From Stomorhina lunata (Eukaryota; Arthropoda; Insecta; Diptera; Rhiniidae): a stretch of DNA of 64,000 bases. Shown here piece after piece: positions 36,452 to 48,102 of this stretch (its first letter is position 1; each line of letters opens with the position of its first letter). The notes below the pieces were generated by a model. The model made no database searches and was not told where the DNA came from. It saw only the letters and a program-made list of their open reading frames with translations. Position numbers and translations under genes: made by a program. The stretch covers positions 126,705,983 through 126,769,982 of the forward strand of contig OW121742.1 in the NCBI GenBank assembly GCA_933228675.1, in the 5' to 3' direction.

Positions 36452-39400
36452 ATGGATAACGAACAACCACATCAGGAACTTGTTAAGTGTGTCCTTGTTG
36501 GCGATACAGCCGTAGGCAAAACGCGATTAATATGTGCTCGTGCATGCAATAAACATGTTTCCCTTTCACAATTATTATCCACTCATGTGCCCACTGTTTG
36601 GGCCATAGACCAATATCGTATATATAAAGATGTAAGTTTGTGTTTGACAACAATAATTTTATTTTTTATATTGATTTAGTTTAGAATTTGATGAGATTTT
36701 CTTTAATATTTTTTTCCTTTCGTCTAACAAAAGGTACTTGAACGTTCATGGGAGGTAGTGGATGGTGTTAACGTATCCTTGCGTCTTTGGGACACATTTG
36801 GTGATCATGATAAAGATAGACGTTTTGCTTATGGACGGTTAGTTATAAAAAAATCTTTATTAATTAATTAAAAAAATTCAATTGTTATTGTTGCTTTAAG
36901 TTTTAATGTAAATATTTGCTTTAATTTATCTTTATTTCTTAAAGTCAAAACAGTAGTAATTTTAAAAATTTTTCCTTTTTCCCATAACAAAAAATTAATT
37001 GTTTTTAAACATGATAAGATAAAGATAAAATAATAACAAAAGTTTAAAAATAACAACGTAATTGATGAACTGCAAAAGTAAATATTTTGCTAAAAACTCA
37101 AATATTTGCTAAAACAATTTATATGTCATTGACTACATAAATTTTAACTTAATTTGTAGTTTTACAATTTGCTATAAAATTCACCTTGTGCATACAATGT
37201 TAAAGTTTTAACAATATATAACTTTTTTTTTTTTTTTCTTTAAAGTTCGGATGTGGTTTTGCTATGTTTTTCCATTGCCAGTCCCATATCCTTAAGGAAT
37301 TGCAAAGCCATGTGGTATCCAGAAATACGTAGATTTTGTCCAGATGTACCCGTTATATTGGTGGGTTGCAAGAACGATTTGCGTTACATGTATCGCGATG
37401 AAACCTATCTCTCGTATTTTGGCGAGAGAAGTACATTTGTAAGGTAAGCTTGATAGTTCAACAATTTTACTTTTCAAAATTTAAACAAATTAATATGTGT
37501 TCTTAAAATTTCCCAGAGCTGCTCTCAAAAGTGATTTGGTAATGCCCGATGAAGCCCGAGCTGTGGCCCGGGAACTAGGCGTATCCTATTACGAAGCTAG
37601 TGTCTTTACCTATTTTGGTGTCAATGAGGTATTTGAAAATGCCATACGTTCAGCTTTAATAGCCCGGCGTCAACAGCGCTTCTGGATGACAAATCTTAAG
37701 AAAGTGCAGAAACCCTTACTACAGGCCCCCTTTCGTCCTCCCAAACCGCCACCACCTGAAATGTCAGTTGTGGTGGGTAATTTTCGCCAGGATATGTATA
37801 ACATGTTTTTGGCACAAAACTATACCGATCTTATACTGGTTGTTGGCACAATTAAATTTCCCGTACACAAATTTATGTTGGCTGCAGCTTCCAATGTTTT
37901 CAATCGTATTCTAAATACCGAGATAACGGATATGGGCGGACGCAGTAGCAGTGAGTCGAGTATGGTAGGATAAGGATGAAATAATAACTAAAAACTTATT
38001 TGTGTATGATTATAGTTTGGAAAATTTTTGCCTTTAGATAAGTTCAACATTTGGAGAGGCCACAACAGCGGATTTCAATGATGATACCGAGTGCCTGATA
38101 AGAAATGAATCTCGAGCACAAAGGTATCTTTTTTTTTGTTATCAATCACTTAAGATAATTTAATTATTTCTTGTGAGTTTTAGAATGTGGGAACAAATAA
38201 AACGCCGTTCCAGCTATCAAGCTTTGCCTTTAATTGAATCGAAAAAACCCAGTGAACTTTATAAAGATCTGCATCATCCTGTCTTTCAAAATATACGCAT
38301 TGTGCAGGTGGACAATGGTCGAGGCAATCTGATAAATCAAACAATTATTACTTTAACGAAGATTATAACCACACAAGCTTTGCATCAATGTCTCAAGTTT
38401 ATTTACACGGGCACTATTGAAAAGGAATTAAATAATATACAGGTGAATATTGAATAAATTATTTTTTATCAAAAAATTTTTCTATAGAAAATTTTTTCAT
38501 CAAAAATTTTTCTATAGAAATTTTTTTTATCAAAAATTTTTCTATAGAAAATTTTTTTTTCGAATATTGTTCTATAGAAATTTTTTTTTATAAATTTTTC
38601 TATAGAAATTTTTTTTATCAAACATTTTTCTATAGAAACTATTTTTATTTAAAATTTTTCTATAAAAATTTTTTTTGTCAAAATTTTTTTTATCAAAAAT
38701 GTTTTTATAGAAAATTTTTTTTATTAAAAATTTTTCTATAAAAAATTGTTTTAATAAAAATTTTTCTATAGAAATTTTTTTATCAAAAATTTTAATAGAA
38801 AATTTTTTTATCTAAAATATTCTATAGAAAACTTTTTCTATAGAAAATTTTTTTAAAGAAAATTTTTTTAAAGAAAATTTTCTTTATAAAATTTTTTTTT
38901 TTTTTGATATAAATTTTTTTTTTATCAAAAACTTTTGTATAGAAAATTTTTACACAAAAAATATACCTATCAAAAATAATTTTTATCTAAAATTTTTCTT
39001 TAGATAAAAATTTTTATCTATAATTTTTTTCAGAAAATTTTTTGATAGAAAAATATTTTTTTTTAATTTTCACAGAACTTTTTATCTAAAAATTTTCTAT
39101 AATAAACAATTTTATCGAAAAATTAAAAAAAGAAAAATATGTTTATAAAAAATTTTTCTATAAATTTTGAAAAAATTCAATTTCATCGAAAAACAAAAAA
39201 ATTGAAATCAGCTAAAATATTTTAATTTCACCGAAAACTCTTTACTAAAGTTTAATTTTTATTTCAGGATATTGAACAAGCTGCCGATTTGCTGGAACTG
39301 CCTCAATTAACAAAATTGCTTACCAAGACACAAAATAACGCACCCAGCATTAATGATGACCCAAGTTCTCACATATGTCTTGTAGGTTTTTAAATTAATT

Positions 39401-42400
39401 CCTAATCGTACCATAAAATGAATTTCAAAATTCTAATTTTTTAATCTAGAGCATTAAAGAAAATATGGAAAAACATTGCATGGGCGATGGCTGCTTTACT
39501 GACATAACATTCGAATTAGATGATGGTCAAATGAAAGCCCATCGTGCCATTTTAGTAGCTCGCTGTGATGTTATGCGTGCCATGTTGGCTGGTGATTTTC
39601 GTGAGGCACATTCTAGTGTGGTAATTACATATAGAAAATGAGAATATTTTCCTATTTCCTATTACAAATAATTATTTTAATGTTAATTTGTAGATTGTAT
39701 TTCCTGGCGTGACTATTTATACATTCCATAAATTACTTTGCTATTTATATACCGATGAAATACCACATATTTCGGCTGCTAAATGTCTTAATCTATTGGA
39801 GTTAGCCAATCGTTTATGTCTGCCACGTTTGTTAAATTTAGTAGAATGTCGGGTGATTGAGGATCTCACTATGATTTCACAAAAGGAAACTAATGAAACA
39901 GTAGATCATTGCCTCAAGCTATTAGAGCCTGTTAAGGTAGAGATTTAGATTGAATAAAAAATTTAAAGATTTTATTTTTATTATTTTTCTTCTTTCAAAG
40001 CTGCACAATGCTGATCAATTGGCCGAGTGGTGTATGTCGTATTTATGCGTCAACTACAATGTCATTTGCCGGCATTCAATTAAAGGTCTTAGAGCTTTGC
40101 ATCAAGATAATCAAGAGTATTTGCGTGAACACAGATGGCCACCCGTGTGGTATCTAAAAGATTATGACTACTATCAACGTTGTATTAACGAAATGAACAA
40201 AGAGTTAAAGAACTCTCGACGTGATTCACGCAGTGATGACGAGGGCTGTCTTTGTTTTACAGGCGGTGAGTAATAACATCTTATTTTTTCCAACTTATGT
40301 TTTTATTATGTGAGGAAGGCATCTTTTTGTTTCCTTAAGTTTTTGTTTTTCTTTATACGTTTTGTATCTGGTACTTAGATACTTTTTATAATTTTCATTC
40401 ATTTTTGTTTTAAGTTATTTTTACTATAACAAAAAAATATTTATTTTTTCTCTTTTGGATAAAATATGTCGTAATCTAATGTTATCGATTTGTTTCTAGT
40501 AAAAAATTTAATAATATAATAACTTACATACAATGTTATACTCTCGTAAATGGTGGTTTGTATAGCAATTGCACGCACATTAACTTTTTTTATTAAATCT
40601 CATCATGCAATTTGGAAGATACTTAAGTATATCATTATAACATTTGATTTTATGTACAATTTAAAGGCATTCATTTAAAGAAGTTACAAGTGCCTTTTAT
40701 AATGACTTGACATTCGGGAGACAAAGGAAATTAATTTGAACTTTTTGAGACAACAAAGACATGAGTTCTTTCTGGTATATTTTGTTTTGCGGTAGCATAA
40801 AAAAAGCGGAAGTTATCGTGTTAGACAATTTTTTCATTCGTTTACCGAATTTCGATTCAGGAAAATGATACAATAAATTTCGATTTAAGTATAAAATAAA
40901 GCGATTTTAATGAAAATTGTTTATATTACGTGACACAAGATTTCGAACATTGAAAGTTTTATTTAGATCTAGATTACTTTAAAGAGGTGGTGCCAAAGGA
41001 AGATAATAGTAGAATAAAAATAAGAAAGATAAAACGAAGAAACACAGAACAAGCAATAATAATAGCTTGAGGCTTTATTTTAACCAGCTGAGTCTTATAA
41101 TGAAGCTCACATCATTCAGTTTGCACCGCTCGATGTCATAGAGTCCATCCTGGAAGCTACTATCTCGAAATTGGAGGATAGGAAAACATCAAAAAATTTG
41201 TTGTACCTATTCGGAAGCATCCAGCTTAGCAAAATGTTTGCCTTTCTTATATCTATTTTTGGCTATAGGACTAGGCTTCCAATTTGCACTAGATTTTCGT
41301 AGTTTTCTCACTAATCCAAGACCCAATTTTCACATCAAGATAGCATATAGCGGGCCTAATATTTATCTCGCTTCATATGCATATCCTATATCTAATTTTG
41401 ACTAAAGGGTCATAGATACTCTACAGGCTTCCAAGTTGTTTTAGGCTTTCGTAAATTGCTTACTAATGCAAGATCTGCTTTCCATATATGAATTGCAGAT
41501 AGGAAATCTTATATCTGGCTTCATATGGTTTAATTAAGAACTAAACCCTGTATTGCTTATTCATCGGCCATTTCATCAAAATCAAAGTTACAATGGCCAA
41601 GCAACAAGTCGGGCCAGGCATCAAGTCTTGAATCGGTGAGGAAACAGCACAGAACTGACTTAACTTGGCAACTTACACAATATCTAGGAAAGTATGGCCC
41701 AAATTAAATATACGCTGGGTCTTAACAGAACCAGTTTAGGTATTCTAACTGGCCACTGCTCCCTAGGCTAAATAGGTGGGATAGAGTAATCCAGGACATT
41801 AGCAGACTATGCTCTGACGGGGATTCGTCCGAAACGGTCGAGTACATCCTTTGCCAAAACCAGAGACTTAGATTTCTAGGTAACAGATTCAATGAGGAAC
41901 TGGGCGACATGCAGCAGTGTGAACTGACAGACATTGTAGGTTTTATCAGATGGCTTAGATAGGTCTCTCTCCCTATGATGGCTTCTTAGCAACCACTCCA
42001 CTTATCGAATACTCCCTTACTTTCTTTCTAACACTATCTACATCCACATCTAACACTATCTACATCCATTCCCTTCTCTTTTTTCACTTTCCTGCTATTT
42101 CTCTCATCTTTTAGGTCCCCGAGTGTACCTGGCATCACCTTTCAAACCTAACCTACTTGCTTTCAAATTAGATTTAGTATTATAGTATACCCAACTCATT
42201 CATTCTTGGGAGACTTGCTGCGTTTCTTTTTTTCAATTGTTATAAAGATAACAGCTTTCTTAGAGTGTCCATAGAAATGTTTCTTCTGTTGCTAATTTTG
42301 ACAATAGTACATCATTAAGTTCTTATAGTTTAATTTCTCTATAGATTCTCTCTAATGCTTTGATATATAACCAGAAATATCGTTTCCCTTAGGCTGATTC

Positions 42401-43306
42401 CATGATCACACTAATCGTGGAGAAATTTTTCCCCTACCAGCAGTATCAAATCATCAGCATAGGTTATGACCTTTCTAATCCGTTCCCACGGCAGTCGTTT
42501 CTTCGTATTGGAACGAATCGGAAGTCTTAGGATTTCGACCAAGAACTGCCACTTCTGCGATATTACCAACAATATCGCAGTTACAACAACAAACTTTCTA
42601 ACCAGATGGTTAAATTGACATTGAACTCATGCAACCATATAAGTGGTTATCGACATGGTCAAAAATTGTTTCAGTTTACTTTCGGTAAAATCTAATGTAA
42701 TAATTAGATTTTACCGAATGTTTTCAATTAAAATTGTGTATATTCAAATGATAATCTAAACTTTTAGTTGATATTTGTATAGACAATATAATTCGTGTTT
42801 ATTTTATCTTTATATCGAGAGCTATCGAACGTTTAAATGAAAGTCCACTTATTGTACATAAACCTACATTTTTGCATTAACATTCACCAAACACTAGCGT
42901 TTAATTTCACTTTATCTTACAAATAAAATTTTTGTAATATAATGAGATATGGTTTCGGTTTCCCTTAAACATTTTTAAGGATTCACTAAAATGGTTTTGG
43001 GAAATTACTAAACAATTTTAAAGAACATTTGCTAACACTAAAACAACAAAATTTTTTAGCTCACTTACATATAAACATAAAACATCATCATACAAATTAG
43101 TTTTTTTCCCCATACGCACTTCGATAATTAATAAATAGATTTTCGAAAAAGTATTTTCTTGGATGTTAGGTAAACAAAAACAGGAACGGTTGAATGCGGC
43201 GGGCAATGTGAGCGGAGAAAGCACAAATGATAATCAAATATTCAATAGTTCGGAAAATTCTATGAATCACATTGATCTGGAGGCCGATATCGATTTAAAT
43301 CTCTGA
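36452..43306 (+). CDS. RhoBTB: RhoBTB, atypical Rho GTPase with two BTB domains
   Basis: Exons 36452-36631, 36734-36837, 37246-37443, 37517-37964, 38038-38123, 38184-38442, 39268-39381, 39450-39620, 39694-39936, 40001-40265 and 43170-43306 splice in frame to 734 residues (Drosophila RhoBTB is about 745). Rho-like domain 10-215: P-loop GDTAVGKT (17-24), [19 protein letters not shown] (79-97), GCKNDLR (135-141). The residues matching Rac Gly12 and Gln61 are Thr19 and Asp84, so GTP hydrolysis is probably lost, as in the family. A proline run (RPPKPPPP, near 235) precedes a first BTB domain (263 to about 453, split by a Ser-rich insert) and a second (about 473-600), then a BACK-like end. The family acts as Cullin-3 ubiquitin-ligase adaptors. 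No CAAX box ends the protein. Intron 6 holds a minisatellite and intron 10 a dead LINE. See the readthrough entry for the stop codon. Confidence 0.95.
38443..39267. repeat. TTTCTATAGAAA minisatellite array 6 inside RhoBTB intron 6
   Basis: The 825-nt intron is almost filled (38460 to about 39230) by TTTTTATCAAAAATTTTTCTATAG-type units of about 29 bp. Seven of the other introns are 60-102 nt. The donor (caggtgaat) and acceptor (atttcag) border the array directly, so the array probably expanded within or inserted into a small ancestral intron. Confidence 0.9.
41701..41962 (+). pseudogene. Non-LTR retrotransposon ORF2 C-terminal remnant
   Basis: [16 protein letters not shown] (41721-41768) followed, after a frameshift, by [19 protein letters not shown] and ...[10 protein letters not shown], then TAG at 41960. 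This is the same C-terminal finger and tail as in the 35016-35222 remnant, in the opposite orientation and from a different element. It lies inside RhoBTB intron 10, in the sense direction. Confidence 0.65.
42480..42600. repeat. Decayed dispersed repeat F, copy 2
   Basis: Shares cacggcagtcgtttcttcgt, ggatttcgaccaagaactgc and tatcgcagttacaacaacaa with 34660-34780. The gcgatattaccaacaatatcgc part is itself a palindrome. Confidence 0.75.
42681..42718. repeat. Perfect 16-bp-arm hairpin
   Basis: ttcggtaaaatctaat and its exact complement enclose a 6-nt loop (gtaata). In RhoBTB pre-mRNA it would form a strong stem. The likely origin is a small fold-back insertion. Confidence 0.85.
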
Positions 43307-43487
43307 CATCCAGCACTGGGGCATAGAAGGTAAAAAAAACATTTTTAACAAGAAACAATGATATTTAACAAAATCTTTGTATTTACTTTATTTCAGATCC
43401 TTTCGTTTTATTGTGATCTTGCCCGTTTTGATATGTTTCATTTGCACTATTTTGAGTATTTTAATACTATTTCAAATCTACACATAG
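43307..43487 (+). CDS. RhoBTB: Candidate stop-codon readthrough extension of RhoBTB with C-terminal membrane anchor
   Basis: The RhoBTB stop is TGA (43304-43306) followed by C, the context most prone to readthrough. The frame stays open: 8 codons (HPALGHRR) run to a donor AAG|GTAAAA (43330). A 67-nt intron ends in ttatttcag (43396). The frame then continues in phase for 29 codons to TAG at 43485. The spliced part reads SFRFIVILPVLICFICTILS then ILILFQIYT: about 25 hydrophobic residues with Arg just before them and a short polar end, the layout of a tail-anchor segment. Readthrough would give 772 residues. Other explanations: a sequencing error or recent mutation that created the TGA, or the open frame being chance. 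The host-like intron bridging the frame makes chance less likely. Confidence 0.55.
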
Positions 43488-43640
43488 CGCTTGCGGAATT
43501 GTGGCCTAAAATATGATGAAACCTAGTTTCCATATAAGGATCAAATGACATGAAGAAGACGATTCTTCAATAATGGGTATGGTGTGGAAGCTTGGTGCAA
43601 TTTTTAGCTGATAAAATAAATATTAAAACAAAAACTACTA
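43488..43640 (+). terminator. RhoBTB: RhoBTB 3' untranslated region and poly(A) signal
   Basis: AATAAA at 43615-43620 lies about 130 nt past the TAG of the extended frame, in a suitable AT-rich setting. The cleavage site is inferred at about 43630-43640. Confidence 0.45.
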
Positions 43641-44900
43641 CAATTTTTTGGACCGCTTGTATGTTTTTTCTAACAACAAGTACAATTAAAACAAAAATAG
43701 TTAAATAAATACGCTAAGCTTAACGTACATATATTATTTTTTAAAGGAAAATCTTTTGACAAAAATAAAAAAGGCATAAGAAAACCACAAAAGTTAAAAA
43801 GGAACAGAAACAGCGCAGTATAAAATTTGTTTTTCCTTGATTAAAACAAAACCAGGCAGGCGTCTTGTTTAATGAAAAATATTAAAAAAAAAAAAAATAA
43901 TGCTTTACAAGAACACCATACTTACAATACAGACAGACAGACAAAACAATTCAACATGAAACATTTAACAAAAAAAAAAACAAAAATTGATTAAATTGCG
44001 AAATAGGGAACTATTGTCTAGCCACTAATTTTAAGCATTAAATAAAATAGAATTACATAATATTGTAATTATTATTATTATTATTATGATAATGATAAAT
44101 ATATAATCGTTAGTTAGCTGTAAGTTTCAAAAAGTTCATCCATTCAAATGGAATTTTTTATTTTTTAAATTTTCTAAACAAATCACTTTTTTCCTTAATT
44201 CAATTCTATTTTTTTAATAATTCACCTTTTTTATTTAAAATTTAATTTTCACTCAACTCTTTTTACTCCAAACTTTTGACTGATGCTGGGTATAATAAAA
44301 TTATTTGTACATAAACTCTCTCACAAATGTCAAAATTGCATTTTCTTCTTCAATAGATATTCAATATTTTTAAAGTTGAAATTAATGTCGATTTTGTGAT
44401 ATTTGTGAAAAAATATAAATTTTGAAATCTTTTTTTTTTTTGCATATTCAAACAATTTATTAACTAATAAATAATATGAAAATAATTAATTAGGTTTAAA
44501 TAAATGCGTCATTTAAAAAACTAACTAAAACAAAAATCCAACCATTTTAATAAAAACAAAATTTATTGATTATTAAAAAAATTTCAAAATATAACTAAAC
44601 AAACTTTTTGGTAATTAAGACAAATTGAATTAATTATAAAACTTCAATTCATGATTTCCAAATAAAATAAAACTGCATGTACATACGTATTTTTTATTAA
44701 AAAAATATATATTAAAAACAAATTATATTACTATTTAAAAATAATAATAAAAACTACACAGTAGCAAATTTGCCTGGATAAAAAAAAAAACTATTTAATC
44801 AAAAACAATGTGTAGTTTTATATCTGGGGGAAAATTTTGGTATTTGTTCATTTTTTTAATAATAATACTTTAAATTTAATATATGTAGAAAACCATAGGT
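43641..44900. other. AT-rich intergenic DNA, no gene seen
   Basis: Only A-rich and T-rich simple sequence, including a short (ATT)n near 44067-44090. Confidence 0.5.
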
Positions 44901-45340
44901 TGCAATGTTTGAGCGTATACCGATCGATTCAGAATCACTTTGAGTCGATTTGATAATGCCCTTCCGGCTGGCTGGGGTGAAAACTAGATTTCCATGTAAC
45001 CTTGTTATTAAAGCATAAATTACAATTTTAAAGATAATTTAATAAAATTTTGCACTAAATCGTATAATTATTGGATTACCTCCCATTGGACTATATTTAC
45101 AGAATATAGATTTTGTCCACTTTTGACCATTTAGTATACTAATCGACTCATCGAATCACTTTAAAGATAATTTTATCAAATTTGGCACAGATCTGTTTTT
45201 TTGGACAATATCGGATCATTATTTCGAACATCTGTTTTTTTCCTAAAACAAAATTTCGTGACAATCTTTTTACATTTTACCCCATCTCCTATATCAGAAC
45301 CGTTGTCGGGAACGACTTAAATATAGTTAAGTCTCAATAC
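44901..45340. repeat. Decayed dispersed repeat (family C-like)
   Basis: cgattcagaatcactttgag, aagataatttaataaaattt and ggattacctcccattgga echo the inverted wording of 10800-11420. The 83-codon frame at 45182-45433 lies in this repeat and is not called. Confidence 0.45.
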
Positions 45341-45552
45341 ATTCCGGTTTGTCATGGAAATCGACGATTTCAGATATATTTTGGAAATAATTTTCCCCAT
45401 TTCTACAAAAAATTTAAACTAAATGAGTGGTAAGATATCAGTCAAAAGGTCAAAATTTTCCTTTTTTGTGGGAAATAACCGAAAATTATCTCAAAAAAAT
45501 ATATCTCAAATTGGTAGATTTGAAAACGATCGATTTCCATCACATAAAGGAT
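45341..45552. mobile_element. Fold-back MITE-like element E, copy 2
   Basis: The left end (attccggtttgtcatggaaa) and right end (aaaacgatcgatttccatca) are imperfect inverted repeats related to 29240-29417. The copies also share interior wording (aaaattatctcaaaaa). It is next to a fragment of repeat F (45553-45620: gttgttgcggcagtgcttgg). Confidence 0.65.
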
Positions 45553-45620
45553 TGTTGTTGCGGCAGTGCTTGGTCGGAATGCTATAATTTCCGGTACAAA
45601 GAACCGACGGCCGTGGAAAA

Positions 45621-46329
45621 TATAAATATAAAAATGTTGCACTCCATACATTTTTTTCTGTCAAAAATGAAATTAAAGTGGATAAATGGAACAATGAAAA
45701 ACACTTATTTGCAGAAACAATTATACACTTCTTCAGCACTTGTGTTTGTCTTAACTTTCTCTCATTGGATAATCGTCTTCATTAGTTTTTTCCGAATTGG
45801 GAACTTATCATAGGGACCATACGGCAAATCAATATATAATAGGGTCTTTGCTTTAATTTTACTTCATTTATCATACGGTTTAACTTAATTAACAATTTTC
45901 ACATAAGTTCTGAAATGAAATGTTCACTAAATTTTTATGTAAATTAACTTAAAAAGATTTTTTTACTTAAATTAAATTTTTTGCTTAAAGTTAATTTCGA
46001 CGAAATTTTTTACCATTATCCCCCCTTGTATTCAAAGAAGCTTTCTAAAATTTGAATAAATTGGCAACTCTGGTTGTAAAAGTCTTCCATTAGCAAGAGA
46101 AAGCTTTAGCAGCGTAATAAGCATTAACAGTGCAGCGAAAGCAAAGAAGAAGGAAACAAAATTTTAAAAAGTTAAAGTATGTAATTACAAATTTTATAAA
46201 TTTGTATTGACAAGATTTGGTTATGACAAGATTGTAATTCTACAATAAGTTTTTTTTAAAAAGTTTTTTCTAATAGATTTTTGTTCTACTTTCTATAAGA
46301 CTGTGCTCGATTTTGACAACTTTTTCTTA
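45621..46329. other. Intergenic DNA, no gene seen
   Basis: A 128-codon frame overlaps here (45427-45813) but runs through the MITE and repeat F into AT-rich DNA and has no coding character. Confidence 0.5.
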
Positions 46330-46810
46330 CCGACAAATAGGAGACCTTGTGGGTAAAGATAAATCGAGTACACTGAATTCAATGGTGCTAACCATAGTTT
46401 TCGAGATATAGCGTTATATAAAAATGGAGGAGGTTGCGCAATGAATATTCGCGTAACTCCAAAACTGTTAATTTTCTTGAGCTAAGTAAAAAAAAATCGA
46501 AATTCGGTAAAAAATTACCATTTAGGAACAATCAATTTTTTTGCTTGCAACAATTTTTTTTTTGAAAAATTACAAAAATTTCCGTTTTCAAATTTTTTTT
46601 TGCAAACCAAAAAACTTGTTTCCAAAACGACTGTTCGGATTATAATAATTTCTGAAAGATAATTTTGTTGCCGAATTTCGATTTTTTACTTAGTTCAAGA
46701 AAATAAACAGTTTTCGAGTTACGCGAATATTTATTGTGCATTTTTTAAATAACGCTATATCTCGAAAACTAGAGCTAACCTAAAAACGGTTCGCACCATT
46801 GAATTCAACG
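46330..46810. mobile_element. Large fold-back of repeat D (arms about 210 bp)
   Basis: Two copies of repeat D lie head to head: the left arm from about 46350 (cactgaattcaatggtgcta) and the right arm ending about 46810 (accattgaattcaacgtact). Both carry gttttcgagatatagcgtta, cgcgtaactc and attttcttgaNctaagtaaa. Fold-back gives a hairpin of roughly 210-bp arms with an AT-rich loop. Confidence 0.8.
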
Positions 46811-48102
46811 TACTCGAATTATTATTAAAAATGGATTTATAACTTTATGCATATAAATAATCCGGTTTTCTTAAAGGTATATAACACTAATTTATTTAGT
46901 TTTATTCCAGTTCTGTCTACAATTTGGACCAATTTCTGATTTTTAACAAGATTCTATTTAAATAAGGTTTTTCGATACTGTTACAATATAAACATTAACA
47001 GTTTTCCAAGACTTGTTGTCATAAAAAGAGAGAAAATGTTAGCTTACATTTTTTCCTTAACAGAAAGCTTTACATTTAAAAAATCTCTTGGAAAGAATTC
47101 TTGTGCATTTGAATGCAAAATTAAATGAAAAAAATAATATTGTTTTAATGTTCATCAATCAAAATACCAATTCGAATAAATGCATTTTAAAATACTGGTT
47201 GGTCATTTATTTAGCGAAAGAGTCTAGCAAATATTGAAGGAAGGATTGACAATTGAAAAATTAAATTTTGTTTGGCGTTGTTATGTTTACAAAGAGTTGG
47301 TATTCTAGAAGAAATTAGATTAAAATTCTTTGTGTTTTTAGAAATAGATTTAAAGTTTAAAAAAATATTTATGGACACACATTTACCAAACATAATAGGT
47401 TTCTAGGGAAATATTTGACAAACATTGTATTATTAAATATGTCCTACCTTAAAAAATGATTTAAGTAATAAATTACCACAACCACCTCAAATTCCTTTAT
47501 ACTAGATATATAATTCTATTCAATTGTTTATATTAAATCTCCCCCTAATTTTATACCTTTTGTAATGATGAAGTTACTCAAAATCTGTTTCCAAGCAGCA
47601 ACAATCAGCCTCAATCCTTAATGTAAATCAAATAAAAAGTTTCTTTTTATATCATAAGTACCACCTACTTGTCAGTTATTTTAAATAATATAAAAAATTG
47701 TTGAAAAGTATTTTTTTTTTTCAAATATAAAACATATTTTGCAGAGATAAAAAATCCATTGAAACTCTGTTGTTTTGTAGGAATAAATGAGAAGTTTTTG
47801 AAATGCAATTGACCCTCTTTTGCAAAAGAATGTATAAATAACTTTCAAAGTGAAAAAATATGAAAATTTCATTTAAAGAGAAATACTTTGATTACCTTTA
47901 GCTTATTGTTAAAATAAGTAATAAAATTTCAATTAGTTATAAAAATTTCGAAGTAGTTGAACTTTTATTTGTTTCGAAACATAAAATTCAGTTAGGGGAA
48001 GTTTCAAAGTTGATTAATGGAAATGGGGAAGAATTCAAATGAAAAGGTTAAATAAATTCTTTGACATCTTTATAATTAATTATAATTATGTTTTAAGTCA
48101 AA
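46811..48102. other. AT-rich intergenic DNA, no gene seen
   Basis: No exon or repeat of note. The short minus frames (47211-47393, 47681-47872) are unconvincing. Confidence 0.5.

Larger units (their letters stand above)
40266..43169. other. RhoBTB intron 10 with retrotransposon remnants
   Basis: At 2904 nt this is the largest intron in the coding part. It holds the LINE remnant at 41701-41962, repeat F at 42480-42600 and a perfect hairpin at 42681-42718. Retention would end the protein after two more codons (GGT GAG TAA), giving a form of about 690 residues. Confidence 0.7.

Noticed and set aside
45427..45813. 128-codon plus frame
   Set aside because: It runs across a MITE, a repeat F fragment and AT-rich DNA; composition is mixed and no homologous pattern is seen.
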